NCBI GenBank assembly: GCA_050289625.1
Contig: JBNKGC010000003.1
Span: 20,369-84,368 of the forward strand
Reading direction: 5' to 3'
DNA length: 64,000 bases
Source: NIC37A-2 sp050289625
GTDB lineage: Bacteria; Myxococcota_A; Polyangia; Polyangiales; Polyangiaceae
A program made the translations under genes and the position numbers. The notes under the pieces were generated by a model that saw nothing but the letters and a program-made list of their open reading frames with translations, was not told the origin of the DNA and searched no databases. This document shows positions 24,079 through 33,059 of this stretch, piece after piece. The first letter of the stretch is position 1, and each line of letters begins with the position of its first letter.

Positions 24079-25298
24079 CCCCACCTCGCCGAAAAATCCT
24101 GTTCGTCTCGGAGAACGTCACGCTCGCTCAAGTGGTGCGCCTCGTGGTTTTGGCGGGGAGTCTGGATCCGGAGCGCTACGACGTTCACTTCGCCGCGAGC
24201 GAGTTTCCTCCCTTCGTGTTTGCGGGAAGGCGCTTCGAGCAACACTCCCTTTTCACCATCGACAAGGACGTCGTCTTCAAAGCTCTCGCGGCAGGCAAGC
24301 GCATCTACGAAGAACGAACACTGGAGCGTTACGTCGAAGCCGAGCTCAGCCTGTTCGATCGCGTTCAGCCCGACCTCGTGGTGGGTGACTTCCGTTTGTC
24401 GCTCGCCACGAGCACAGCCGTCGCCAGAGTGCACCACGCCACGCTCATCAACGCCTATTGGAGCCCTTTCGCGGTGCGACAGGAGTTCCCCGTACCAGAC
24501 CACCCCATCGTGAAGCTCTTGGGGGAACGGATGACCACCAAGTACTTCCCCGTGGCAATGCCGAAGGTCTTTTCCCACTTCGCCAGCCCGGTCAATCGGC
24601 TCAGGCGCAAGCATGGTCTTCCGGCCATCGGAAGTCTGCTCGAGGTCCTCACTCACGGAGATCACACTCTCTACGTGGACACGCCAAGCCTCGTCCCCGT
24701 CGAGAACGCGCCGGAGACCCACCGCTTCTTGGGCCCGGTCATCTGGTCCCCCGATCTCCCCCTCGATCCGAAGATCGCCGAGCGACCGCAAGGGCGTCCC
24801 CTCATCTACGTCACGCTGGGCTCGTCCGGCTCCCTCGACGTCCTGCCCTTGGTCATCGACGCCCTGGCGGATCTCCCGGTTGACGTGGTCCTTTCGACAC
24901 TCGGGCGATTTTGCGAGCGAAGCCTGCCACCCCACTTCTCCGTTCATTCGTTGGTACCCGGAGACCAGGTGGCCCGACGGGCGGCGCTCGTGATCTCGAA
25001 CGGAGGAAGCACCACGTCGTACCAAGCGCTCGCGGAAGGAACTCCCGTCATCGGTCTACCATCGAACCTCGATCAGTACCTGGCGATGACGCACATGGCG
25101 AAGACCGGTGCAGCCGCCCTGGTTCGAGCGCGGACTGCAACAACCCGCCAGATCCGCGACGAGGTCGTGAAGCTGCTCGACGACCCCGGAGCAAAGCGAG
25201 CCGCCGAAGGAGTTCGAGACGATTTTTCGACCCACGACAGCGCACGCGCGTTCCGCCAGTTCGTCGAGCATCTGGACACGACGCGGCGCGCCGCTTGA
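24075..25298 (+). CDS. UGT/MGT-type glycosyltransferase
   Basis: This 407-residue GT-B glycosyltransferase transfers a sugar from a nucleotide donor to a small lipophilic acceptor. The C-terminal donor-binding signature is SNGGSTTSYQALAEGTPVIG followed by DQ. The N-terminal half carries the FVSENVTLAQVVRLVVLAG acceptor-domain start typical of macrolide/flavonoid-type transferases. The ATG at 24075 overlaps the previous stop. Because it is divergent from, and adjacent to, carotenoid genes, it may act like CrtX in making carotenoid glycosides, as myxobacteria are known to do; this is inference. Confidence 0.88.
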   Translation: MTPPRRKILFVSENVTLAQVVRLVVLAGSLDPERYDVHFAASEFPPFVFAGRRFEQHSLFTIDKDVVFKALAAGKRIYEERTLERYVEAELSLFDRVQPDLVVGDFRLSLATSTAVARVHHATLINAYWSPFAVRQEFPVPDHPIVKLLGERMTTKYFPVAMPKVFSHFASPVNRLRRKHGLPAIGSLLEVLTHGDHTLYVDTPSLVPVENAPETHRFLGPVIWSPDLPLDPKIAERPQGRPLIYVTLGSSGSLDVLPLVIDALADLPVDVVLSTLGRFCERSLPPHFSVHSLVPGDQVARRAALVISNGGSTTSYQALAEGTPVIGLPSNLDQYLAMTHMAKTGAAALVRARTATTRQIRDEVVKLLDDPGAKRAAEGVRDDFSTHDSARAFRQFVEHLDTTRRAA

Positions 25299-25429
25299 CA
25301 GCGGCTCGGCGCCCGACCACGACGCTCCCGCGAATTTCGGCCTCGGGATCCGTTAGCAAACGCCCGGGAATCGCGTGCGAGGCCGACGATGAGCAAACGC
25401 CCCGCGCCGGCGGTCGTATAGTAGGTGTC

Positions 25430-27058
25430 ATGGGTCAGGTACACGGGGGTCGCTTGGTCGCGCAGGCCCTGCGGCGACAGGGGATCGAACACGTCTTCAC
25501 TCTCTGCGGTGGCCACATTCAGGCCATCTACGATGGGTGTCTCGACGAGAACATCCGCGTCATCGACGTTCGCCACGAGCAGACGGCGGGCCACGCCGCC
25601 GACGGGTATGCGCGAGTCACTGGAAAGCCTGGTGTCTGCTTGGTGACCGCTGGCCCCGGCATCACCGATACAGTCACGGCGCTCGCGAACGCACACCGAG
25701 CTGGCGTGCCCCTGGTCTGCATCGGCGGTGCCGGTCCACGGGCGTTGAGCCACATGGGGTCCCTCCAAGACATGGACTCCGTGACCTTGATGCGCCCTGT
25801 TTCCAAATGGTCCGTTCAGGTGCCCGAGACGGCGCGACTGAAGGAGTACGTCGAGGCGGCGTTTCGCATCGCTCGGGCAGACCTCCCAGGGCCCGTCTAC
25901 TTGGAGGTCCCTCTCGATCTACTCATGGGCTACGCCGACGACCGCGACCCACCGACCACGCCCATGGCCGCACCGCGCCCGGCTGGTGATCCGCGCATGA
26001 TCGAGCGTGCCGCCGAACTTCTCGAACGAGCGGAGCGTCCAGCCTTCTTGATCGGCAGCCAAATCCGGTGGTCCCCCGAGCGGGAAGTCATCAAGAAGGC
26101 AGCCAACGCCTACCGGGTCCCTTTCTTCCTGAGCGGGATGGCGCGCGGCGCGCTTCGCTCGGCTCACCCCTGTCGTTTCGCCCGCGTCCGCAGACACGTC
26201 CTGAAAAGCGCCGATCTCGTGTTCGTCTTCGGCACCCCCTTCGATTTTCGGGTCGATTACGGGCGCGCCGGCACCTGGAACCCCTCGGGAAAAGTCGTCC
26301 AGGTCGACCTCGATGGCTCGGAGCTCGGTCGCAATCGCGCCGTCGACGTCGCCATCCACGGCGACACGGGGCTCGTTCTCTCGCAACTCCTCCAGGTTTT
26401 GCCCGAAAAGAAGGCGCCAAGTTGGCTCGCGGAGTTGCGCCGAGAGGAGGACGAGAAACTCGCCAAAATGCACGAGGAAATCGAGAGCACGTCGAACCCG
26501 CCGAACCCGCTGCGGGTGTGTGCCGCCATCAACGAACGGCTGCGCAGCAACGACATCGTGATCGGAGACGGCGGCGACTTCGTCGCCACCGCCGCGAACG
26601 TGATTGGCATCGAGTGGCCCCAGCTGTGGATGGACCCGGGGCCACTCGGTACCCTCGGCATCGGCCCGGGCTACGCGATGGCTGCAGCCCTCGAACGGTC
26701 GGACTCACGGGTCGTGATCGTGTTCGGGGACGGCTCGTTCGGACTGCATGCAATGGAATTCGAAGCCATGGTGCGCCAAAAGATCCCCGTCGTGGCCGTC
26801 ATCGGCAACGATGCCGGGTGGACGCAGATCCGTCGTGGTCAGGTTCAGCTCTACGGAGAAGAGCGAGCCGTCGCGACGGGGCTGGCCTACACGCGCTACG
26901 ACCAGGTCGTCGAGGCGATCGGCGGGCGAGGCTTTTGGGTCGAGACCGTCGACCAGCTGGGGCCTGCCCTCGACGCGGCGTTTTCGAGCGATGTTGCGTC
27001 GTGCGTCAACGTAAAGCTCGGAGCCAGCGATTTCCGCAAGGGTGCCATCAGCGTTTAG
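25430..27058 (+). CDS. Thiamine-diphosphate-dependent enzyme (acetolactate synthase/2-hydroxyacyl-CoA lyase-like)
   Basis: This 542-residue enzyme has the three-domain layout of the acetolactate synthase superfamily. E50 in RHEQTAGHAADGYAR is the conserved cofactor-activating Glu. The ThDP/Mg motif is VIVFGDGSFGLHAMEFEA with N following (AVIGND). The middle domain is normal. The sequence context (GPLGTLGIGPGYAMAAAL) is more like 2-hydroxyacyl-CoA lyase or oxalyl-CoA decarboxylase than biosynthetic IlvB, and no small subunit gene follows. It lies 131 bp after the glycosyltransferase, so it may be transcribed alone. The substrate cannot be assigned. Confidence 0.85.
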   Translation: MGQVHGGRLVAQALRRQGIEHVFTLCGGHIQAIYDGCLDENIRVIDVRHEQTAGHAADGYARVTGKPGVCLVTAGPGITDTVTALANAHRAGVPLVCIGGAGPRALSHMGSLQDMDSVTLMRPVSKWSVQVPETARLKEYVEAAFRIARADLPGPVYLEVPLDLLMGYADDRDPPTTPMAAPRPAGDPRMIERAAELLERAERPAFLIGSQIRWSPEREVIKKAANAYRVPFFLSGMARGALRSAHPCRFARVRRHVLKSADLVFVFGTPFDFRVDYGRAGTWNPSGKVVQVDLDGSELGRNRAVDVAIHGDTGLVLSQLLQVLPEKKAPSWLAELRREEDEKLAKMHEEIESTSNPPNPLRVCAAINERLRSNDIVIGDGGDFVATAANVIGIEWPQLWMDPGPLGTLGIGPGYAMAAALERSDSRVVIVFGDGSFGLHAMEFEAMVRQKIPVVAVIGNDAGWTQIRRGQVQLYGEERAVATGLAYTRYDQVVEAIGGRGFWVETVDQLGPALDAAFSSDVASCVNVKLGASDFRKGAISV

Positions 27059-27063
27059 TTTGC

Positions 27064-27141
27064 AGGGGGGCGGACCCGCCCCCCTCGTCGCGGCGAGTGA
27101 ATCGCCGCTCCTCACCCCACGGTCCGCCGGGTCTCCGGCGG
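27064..27141. terminator. Paired hairpins between convergent genes
   Basis: AGGGGGGCGG-AC-CCGCCCCCCT (27064-27085) and CCGCCGG-GTCT-CCGGCGG (27124-27141) lie just after the ThDP gene. A third GC hairpin (27286-27302) sits next to the end of the opposing sigma-54 activator gene. They lack U-runs but are placed as expected for bidirectional termination. Confidence 0.5.
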
Positions 27142-27307
27142 GTCGCGAGGGGGCTCGCTCCCCGGCGGGGACGCGGCGCCTCGTCACTCCTCAGGCTGCG
27201 CCCTCGCGTGTCTCGGTTTGTTCTGAGCTGCGGACCTCGCCCAATCACCGCGGCCGCGACACCGTGGCTCGACGATGCGGCGATTGGGGCCGGGGGGGCC
27301 CCGCGTT

Positions 27308-29143
27308 TCAGCCTCCGCTTCCGCCGCCGCTCGGAATCGGATTTTGCTCGCGCTCGAGATAACGGAAGATGGTGCGCGGATCGACTCCAAGGTCACGCGC
27401 CGTCTGGGTGCGGTTTCCGTTGTTGCGCTCGAGCACGTCGAGGACGTACCGGCGCTGGAAGTCTTCTTTGGCCTTCTCGAGCGGAACGATGGGCTGCTGC
27501 GCTTCAGGCCCGAGATCCAGGTCTTCGGGGCTCAGGAGGTTCTTGTCGCACAGGACGAGCGCCTTCTTGATACGGTTTTCGAGCTGGCGAATGTTCCCAG
27601 GCCAGTTGTACTTGCGGATCGCTCCGAGAGCCGCCGGGGAGAAGCCCTTCACGGGGCTCGACAGCTCGTCGGCGTACTTGCTGAGCAGCGCTTTGGCGAT
27701 GATGAACACATCGTCTCCCCGCTCGCGAAGGGGAGGAAGCCACAGATTCACCACGTTGAGTCGGTAGTAGAGATCTTCCCGGAAGGCCCCGGTGGTGATC
27801 ATCTCCTCGAGGTTGCGGTTCGTGGCAGCGACGATACGAATGTCTAGCTTCTCGGGTCGACTGTCTCCGACGCGGAACACCATGCGTTCCTGAAGCGCGC
27901 GAAGGAGTTTCACCTGGAGTTGAGGCGTGAGCTCTCCGACTTCGTCGAGGAAAAGGGTGCCTTTGTCGGCCTGTTGGAACTTGCCCCCGCGGCTAGCGAC
28001 CGCGCCGGTGAATGCACCCTTCACGTGACCGAACATCTCACTTTCCATGAGATTTTCCGGAATTGCGCCGCAGTTCACGGTAACGAAGGGTCCGTCGACT
28101 CGATCGCTGCGCCGGTGAACCTCGCGCGCAATGAGCTCTTTGCCCGTCCCGGTTTCCCCCGTGATGAGCACGCTGATGTCCGTCGCGGCCACCTTCTGGA
28201 GCTTGCGGAAAACTTCCAGCATGGAGGCGCACGCACCGATGATTTCCCCGAAGCGCTTGTCTCCGAGTTCGGCTTCGAGCTTCTCCTTGTCGGCACGAAG
28301 GGCCGTCACCAGCATCGCGTTGGTGAGCAGGAGGGAGGCCTGGCCAGCAAAAATGGTCAACAGATCGAGCTGCTTGCGCTCGAACAGGCTCTTGATCTCG
28401 TCGTTGGCGACGTAAAGCGCCCCGATGACCTCACCGTGATTGGAGAGCGGAGCGCACATGACACTCGAAAGCTTGAGCGCGATGACGCTCTCGCTCTGAC
28501 CGAAGGTCGTGTCGGTGAGGGCGTCGCTGACGATGACCGGACGCTTCGTCTCGAGCACTTGCCGAACGATGCTGTCGCTGATGCCCTCCCCCTCGCCTGC
28601 GATCGCGGAACTTGCGACGTTGCGGGAAGCGCGCACCTGGATGGTGGGCGCTCCGCCCGATGGATCCGAGTCGACGAGCAACACCATGCCACGCGCCGCG
28701 CCGGTGAGCTCGAGCACCGTGTCGAGCAGAGTCTCGAGCAGTTCGTCGACCGAGCTCGCGGTGGTCAGCCGTTCGCTGAACTCGTGCAAGCGGCGGAACC
28801 CCGCGATCTCGCTTCCCGCGCCCGACCCTTCGCGATGGGGCTGCTCGACAACTTCGCTGAACATGCTGAAGGACAGCTGCGCTTCGCCCAGGGTGATGCG
28901 ATCACCGTTGCTCAAGCGGACGCGGCGCTTGCGCTTCCCGTTGATCTGAATTTCTGCGCCGCGGTCCACCTCCTCCAGCTGAAAGTCGCGGCCGTTGAAA
29001 ACGATCTGCGCATGGTGCTGGTGCACCGTCGCATCCGGGATGTGAACGTCGTTGCCGAGGGCCCGACCGAGGGTCGTGACCGGCTTGTGAATGGGTACGA
29101 GCTTCGGGGCTCCCTCGGGCGGAAAGTAGCGAATCGTCGCCAT
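27308..29143 (-). CDS. FHA-GAF sigma-54-dependent transcriptional activator
   Basis: This 611-residue enhancer-binding protein is of a type abundant in myxobacteria. An N-terminal FHA domain (about 22-95) has TLGRALGNDVHI, but the usual Ser-Arg-x-x-His is replaced by VHQHHAQ, so phosphothreonine binding may be altered. A GAF domain spans about 125-285. The AAA+ domain (about 300-540) has Walker A GETGTGKE, the sigma-54 contact loop GAFTGA and Walker B GTLFLDEVGE. A Fis-type helix-turn-helix (NRTQTARDLGVDPRTIFRYL) ends the protein. It should integrate a phospho-signal and a small ligand to switch on sigma-54 promoters. It is transcribed alone. Confidence 0.95.
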   Translation of the reverse strand: MATIRYFPPEGAPKLVPIHKPVTTLGRALGNDVHIPDATVHQHHAQIVFNGRDFQLEEVDRGAEIQINGKRKRRVRLSNGDRITLGEAQLSFSMFSEVVEQPHREGSGAGSEIAGFRRLHEFSERLTTASSVDELLETLLDTVLELTGAARGMVLLVDSDPSGGAPTIQVRASRNVASSAIAGEGEGISDSIVRQVLETKRPVIVSDALTDTTFGQSESVIALKLSSVMCAPLSNHGEVIGALYVANDEIKSLFERKQLDLLTIFAGQASLLLTNAMLVTALRADKEKLEAELGDKRFGEIIGACASMLEVFRKLQKVAATDISVLITGETGTGKELIAREVHRRSDRVDGPFVTVNCGAIPENLMESEMFGHVKGAFTGAVASRGGKFQQADKGTLFLDEVGELTPQLQVKLLRALQERMVFRVGDSRPEKLDIRIVAATNRNLEEMITTGAFREDLYYRLNVVNLWLPPLRERGDDVFIIAKALLSKYADELSSPVKGFSPAALGAIRKYNWPGNIRQLENRIKKALVLCDKNLLSPEDLDLGPEAQQPIVPLEKAKEDFQRRYVLDVLERNNGNRTQTARDLGVDPRTIFRYLEREQNPIPSGGGSGG

Positions 29144-29158
29144 GGGCTTCTACGAGGC

Positions 29159-29190
29159 TAGTCCCTCGAACCGATCGAATCGAGGGACTA
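29159..29190 (-). promoter_or_regulatory. 11-bp perfect inverted repeat upstream of the FHA activator
   Basis: TAGTCCCTCGA (29159-29169) and TCGAGGGACTA (29180-29190) flank a 10-bp spacer and end 15 bp before the ATG. In RNA this would be a stable 5'-leader hairpin next to the ribosome site; as DNA it could be an operator. Confidence 0.5.
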
Positions 29191-29361
29191 CCGCGGTTTC
29201 CCGATGCTTCGAGCCCCTCTTCGCGAAAAAGTTGGCTGAAAGACGTCTCGACCCGGTTGAATGGCCCAGGACCAGGTCTCTCTCATGATTGGGATGCTCG
29301 TCCGGCGCGCTGCTTCGCGCACTCCGCCAATCAACCGCTCCGGTCATCAACCGCGCGGCCC

Positions 29362-30435
29362 TCAGTAGAGCGCGCCACCGAGCTGGAGCCCGAGGCCCCC
29401 CCGCAACTGGACGGGCGCGAAGTAGGAGAGCTCACCGATCGATCCGAGCTTCATGATCTCGGAGCCCTCGCTTCGGGCCGTCGTCGAGCTACTTCCTCCC
29501 GATCCGAGCAGCGCACCACCGATGATGCCGAGAGTCGTCGTGGTTCCGGTGAACAGAAGACCGCGCCGAGCCGGGGGCGAGTCGTCCCCGACGTAAAACA
29601 GGTAGATGGGCAACGAAACGGCGGCACCGATCGCCGCTCCTCCCCACATCCAGCCAATCTGATCGAGGCTCGGCTTGTAGCCCGCCGTCAGCGCACCGGT
29701 GGCCAGCACACCCACGTTGAGGCCAATCAGACCTCCCAGCGCGGCGTTCTCGTTCGAGTCCCCGAAGTCGTTCGCCGAGTCCGAGGGGCCGTAACCGAAC
29801 ATCGCACCCACGGCGGCTCCCCAGATGGCGCCGCTCGACACGAGTAGGCCACTCTCCGCGGGCGGTTCCAGGTAGTAACCCGCTGCGTAGCCAGTCGCGG
29901 CACCTAGCGTCGAACCGATCGCGACGCTGCGCGTGAGTTCGCGAAAGCCCCACGCGTCTTCGTCCTTTTCAGAAGCGTGCTGCAAGGCGACCAGCCCGAC
30001 CGCATTCCCCGTGCCGATCACCATGCCGGTCGTGACCGACATGGGTAGACCGGCGTCCATCTTCGGCCGGTCGAGAAAGAACACTCCGGCCGGGGCCGCC
30101 ACAGCGAGCACCGCGGGGGCGATCGCATAGATGCCCGGATCTTCCACACCAGACTCGGTGGAGATCCAGATCCCCATCCCGGCACCGTAGGCCGCCGCGA
30201 CACCGTAGAGTTGCCCGATTTCCCACGGCTCGCGGACGCGCTGCACGCGCTGGGGAGGGTAACCGGGTTGCTGGTAGCCGGTTGGATAGCCGGGCTGCTG
30301 GTACCCGGGTTGTTGGTAGCCCGGCTGTTGATACCCGGGCTGCGGCTGACCGTACCCGGGAGGAGCCTGTGCACCCGCCGGAGGAGCGGCGGTGAGAACA
30401 GCGCCGAGGGCGACTGCAAAACGAAGATTCATCAC
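29362..30435 (-). CDS. Exported membrane protein with GYQQP repeats
   Basis: This 357-residue protein has a signal peptide ending near PAGAQA, then an N-terminal low-complexity region (about 25-62) of repeated GYQQPGYQQP units. The rest is a series of hydrophobic Gly/Ala-rich segments (for example AIGSTLGAATGYAAGYYLE and NAALGGLIGLNVGVLATGAL) reminiscent of glycine-zipper or small-helix membrane proteins. It ends RGGLGLQLGGALY, like an outer-membrane strand. No enzyme motif is seen. It is a single gene between two minus-strand neighbours. Confidence 0.7.
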   Translation of the reverse strand: MMNLRFAVALGAVLTAAPPAGAQAPPGYGQPQPGYQQPGYQQPGYQQPGYPTGYQQPGYPPQRVQRVREPWEIGQLYGVAAAYGAGMGIWISTESGVEDPGIYAIAPAVLAVAAPAGVFFLDRPKMDAGLPMSVTTGMVIGTGNAVGLVALQHASEKDEDAWGFRELTRSVAIGSTLGAATGYAAGYYLEPPAESGLLVSSGAIWGAAVGAMFGYGPSDSANDFGDSNENAALGGLIGLNVGVLATGALTAGYKPSLDQIGWMWGGAAIGAAVSLPIYLFYVGDDSPPARRGLLFTGTTTTLGIIGGALLGSGGSSSTTARSEGSEIMKLGSIGELSYFAPVQLRGGLGLQLGGALY

Positions 30436-30533
30436 GGCGATGGTACTACAGCGGTGACCACTTTCGCTGATCCCCCTTCGCGTTTCCGGCCGCCCGGCTG
30501 GCGACTCCGAGCAGACCGGTGTTCAGCGCTTCC

Positions 30534-30570
30534 TGGCGGTGGTTTGGGGCACTGGCGGCGGTTTGGGGCA
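30534..30570. repeat. 18-bp imperfect tandem repeat
   Basis: Two copies of TGGCGGYGGTTTGGGGCA (30534-30551 and 30553-30570), differing by one base, lie between the GYQQP protein and gpsA. No function is apparent. Confidence 0.6.
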
Positions 30571-30597
30571 AGGGGGACCCAACGAAGAACTGACGGC

Positions 30598-31602
30598 CTA
30601 TTCCCACTCACCATGAAGGGGCCGGGCCAACAGGTCCCGCACCGCCTGGCGCGTCGGTTTCCCTTCATGCAAGACCGCATACACCTCTTCGGTGATGGGA
30701 AGCTCGATGCCCAGTTTGCCCGCGAGCTGGTGAGCGCTCCGCGCGGTGCGGTACCCCTCTGCCACGCCTGGAAGACCTTCGAGTGCAGCCTGGACCCCCT
30801 TGCCTCTGCCGAGCTCGTAACCAAGCGTCCTGTTCCGAGACAGCTCGCCCGTGCACGTGAGGATGAGATCCCCGATGCCCGAGAGGCCCGCGAGCGTCAG
30901 CACCTGTCCGCCTTTGGCCGTGGCAAGGCGTGCCATCTCGGCGATGCCGCGTGTGATGAGCGCAGCGCGGGTGTTGTGGCCGAAACCGAGGCCGTCACAG
31001 GCGCCCGCGGCAATCGCGATCACGTTCTTGAGGGCTCCCCCCACCTCGACGCCCACCGGATCGTCGCTCGTGTAGACGCGCAGCCAGTCGGTGTAGAAGA
31101 GCTCCTGCGTCGCCCCGGCCAGGGCCTCGTTCTCCGCCGCCGCGACGACGTTCGTCGGGATACCCCGGGCCACTTCCTTCGCGAAGCTCGGCCCGGACAG
31201 GAAGGCCGAACGAGGGCCTGCGTCCGCTCCGAGCACGTCGACGATGACTTCGCTGAGCAGCATGAGCGACTCGTTTTCGATTCCCTTGCTCGCGCATACC
31301 CAACGCAGGCTCGGTGGCGCCACCTCAGCCGCGCCCTCGAGCACGCTGCGAACGGCGTGGGTCGGCACCACGATGATGCCCCACTCGACACCACCCAACG
31401 CCTCCGTCAAGTCGCTCGTCACCCCCAGCCCCTCGGGCAGGGGGGCGCCTGGGAGAAACTCACGATTTTCACCGTCGGCGCGCATCCTCGCGGCATGCGC
31501 CTCGTGCCAGGTCCAAAGGGCCGTTTCGTGGCCCTTCCCAGCAAGAACACGAGCAAGCGCAGTACCCCACGCTCCCGCTCCCAGCACTGCGACTCGACTC
31601 AC
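30598..31602 (-). CDS. gpsA: Glycerol-3-phosphate dehydrogenase [NAD(P)+]
   Basis: This 334-residue cytoplasmic enzyme reduces dihydroxyacetone phosphate to sn-glycerol 3-phosphate for phospholipid synthesis. It has the N-terminal VAVLGAGAWGTALA nucleotide fold, LSGPSFAKEVARGIPT, the catalytic-Lys segment VGGALKNVIAIAAG, and GFGHNTRAALITRG. Length matches the family when translation starts at GTG 31602; the frame runs open to 31689 but the added residues precede the fold and are not conserved in type. Confidence 0.95.
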   Translation of the reverse strand: MSRVAVLGAGAWGTALARVLAGKGHETALWTWHEAHAARMRADGENREFLPGAPLPEGLGVTSDLTEALGGVEWGIIVVPTHAVRSVLEGAAEVAPPSLRWVCASKGIENESLMLLSEVIVDVLGADAGPRSAFLSGPSFAKEVARGIPTNVVAAAENEALAGATQELFYTDWLRVYTSDDPVGVEVGGALKNVIAIAAGACDGLGFGHNTRAALITRGIAEMARLATAKGGQVLTLAGLSGIGDLILTCTGELSRNRTLGYELGRGKGVQAALEGLPGVAEGYRTARSAHQLAGKLGIELPITEEVYAVLHEGKPTRQAVRDLLARPLHGEWE

Positions 31603-31746
31603 GCAGCGCAGACTACTCCGCCACCCGGCGGTGTCACGCGTTCGACCCGAACCCAGCCGATTCGGAGGCGTCAAGGCAGCGGGGCGCAAAACCCGGAGTC
31701 GGAATGCGAAGGCGGGGTCAGCTGTTGCGGGAGAGGCTTCGTCGAT

Positions 31747-32910
31747 ATGCTCGCCCCGATGCGACTGATGACTCGCTCGACCAAGGGAAAACCTCTTGCG
31801 CGGGGGCGCTCCTCGTCTGCTCGGCTTCGCCGTGCGTGGCAGGGCAAACCATTGCTCGCTCTGGCGTTCGCCCTGATGGGGGCTTCGTTCACCGGGTGCG
31901 CCACCAAGGAAACCCTCGGGACGTCCACGCTCTCGGTGGTCGGGTCAGGGGTCGTGAACGACCCGGCGAACAAGTCGCTGCGATTCGACATTCTCCGCTT
32001 CGGCTTGGAGCGATTTTGCGAGGAGATGCGCGTTCGCGGGGCGCCCCTGAAGCTCCACGACGACCAACCGGTGATGGGTCGATTCTACGCCGACGCGTGC
32101 CAGTCGCAGATTCTCGACGAGGGCAACCGGAACGCCCTCGTCGTTCAGTTCGAGGGTCGTGGCTACGCATGGACCAACCTGACCGGTCGCATCGGTTTTC
32201 GCGCTCGCGGGTTGGTGGAATTCGCTCCCGACTTCCAGATGGAAGACGACGCGATGTACGTCTACTTCCGGGCTACCCAAGTCGACGCGAGCGATTTCGA
32301 GCTCCTGATGGTCGAATCGAGCGCCGTGACCCAAGCGGCCCAGGCGACCGGGGTCGACGCTGCTCGGGTGGGGCGAGCCGTCGTGGACGGTCAGCTGAAG
32401 CGCGGCTTCACGGTGATTCGCTACGACAAGGACGGGAGCACCGACTTCGAGCTCGGACTCGTCCCGAAAGGCCAGGAGCCGTTTCGACCCTACACGGTCG
32501 TCTCCTCATCGAAGGAAACCCTCACCAACGGACGCACGGAAGTGCACTCGGGGCAGCAGGACTACATCGGTCACCTGCTCGTGCCCGACGATGACCAAGC
32601 ACTCACCCTCACGATGCGTCTCGACGGTGCTCCCGGCGCAGACGTCGTTCTCCTCCCCGCTCGCAACGCGAAGCTGATGCTCGAGCGCTACACCCAAAGC
32701 CCCGGAGCCGTCCCGCTGGTCGCACACGCCAGCTTCTCGGCCACACTCGGTCCGGGTGCGCCGTTTCGGGCGGAAGTTCCGCTCCCTCGTGGGGAATATT
32801 TCCTCGTCCTCGACCATTCCTCGGTGATCGGTGCGACTGCACCCCCCACTGAGCCGGCCGACGCGCCCGCCAAGGTCGACTACTTGGTGCAACTGGGAGA
32901 CGCCCCTTAG
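31747..32910 (+). CDS. Lipoprotein, unknown function
   Basis: This 387-residue exported lipoprotein has a basic N-terminus, a hydrophobic stretch and Cys in GASFTGCATKE. The mature protein is beta-rich, with segments such as SLRFDILRFGLERFCEEMRV and AFRPYTVVSSSKETLTNGRTE patterns, and has no motif I can assign. ATG 31747 is preceded by GGGAGAGG at a somewhat long distance; ATG 31759 is an alternative. It is divergent from gpsA and followed immediately by a REP-like palindrome. Confidence 0.7.
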   Translation: MLAPMRLMTRSTKGKPLARGRSSSARLRRAWQGKPLLALAFALMGASFTGCATKETLGTSTLSVVGSGVVNDPANKSLRFDILRFGLERFCEEMRVRGAPLKLHDDQPVMGRFYADACQSQILDEGNRNALVVQFEGRGYAWTNLTGRIGFRARGLVEFAPDFQMEDDAMYVYFRATQVDASDFELLMVESSAVTQAAQATGVDAARVGRAVVDGQLKRGFTVIRYDKDGSTDFELGLVPKGQEPFRPYTVVSSSKETLTNGRTEVHSGQQDYIGHLLVPDDDQALTLTMRLDGAPGADVVLLPARNAKLMLERYTQSPGAVPLVAHASFSATLGPGAPFRAEVPLPRGEYFLVLDHSSVIGATAPPTEPADAPAKVDYLVQLGDAP

Positions 32911-32911
32911 G

Positions 32912-32931
32912 GACCATCGCTTGCGATGGTC
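32912..32931. repeat. REP-like palindrome, copy C
   Basis: GACCATCGC-TT-GCGATGGTC with perfect 9-bp arms begins one base after the stop codon of the lipoprotein gene. It shares the core ATCGC-NN-GCGAT with copies A and B, and there is no U-run, so it is not a normal terminator. Confidence 0.6.
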
Positions 32932-33059
32932 GACAGCGGCAGGTGCAGACTACCCGGCTCTCGCAGCCGAGTCGGGCCGAATTCCGCGGGAAGCGCCGCT
33001 TGCCCACCCCAGAACCGGCGACTAGGGTTCCGTCGCCGTGCTCCCCAGGACATCGCCAC

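Noticed and set aside
27042..27362. Short plus-strand frames after the ThDP gene
   Set aside because: They run through GC hairpins and the antisense end of the sigma-54 activator and have no family signal.
30211..31746. Plus-strand frame continuing upstream of the 31747 lipoprotein
   Set aside because: It overlaps gpsA in antisense and has no signal; the lipoprotein signal peptide starts at 31747.
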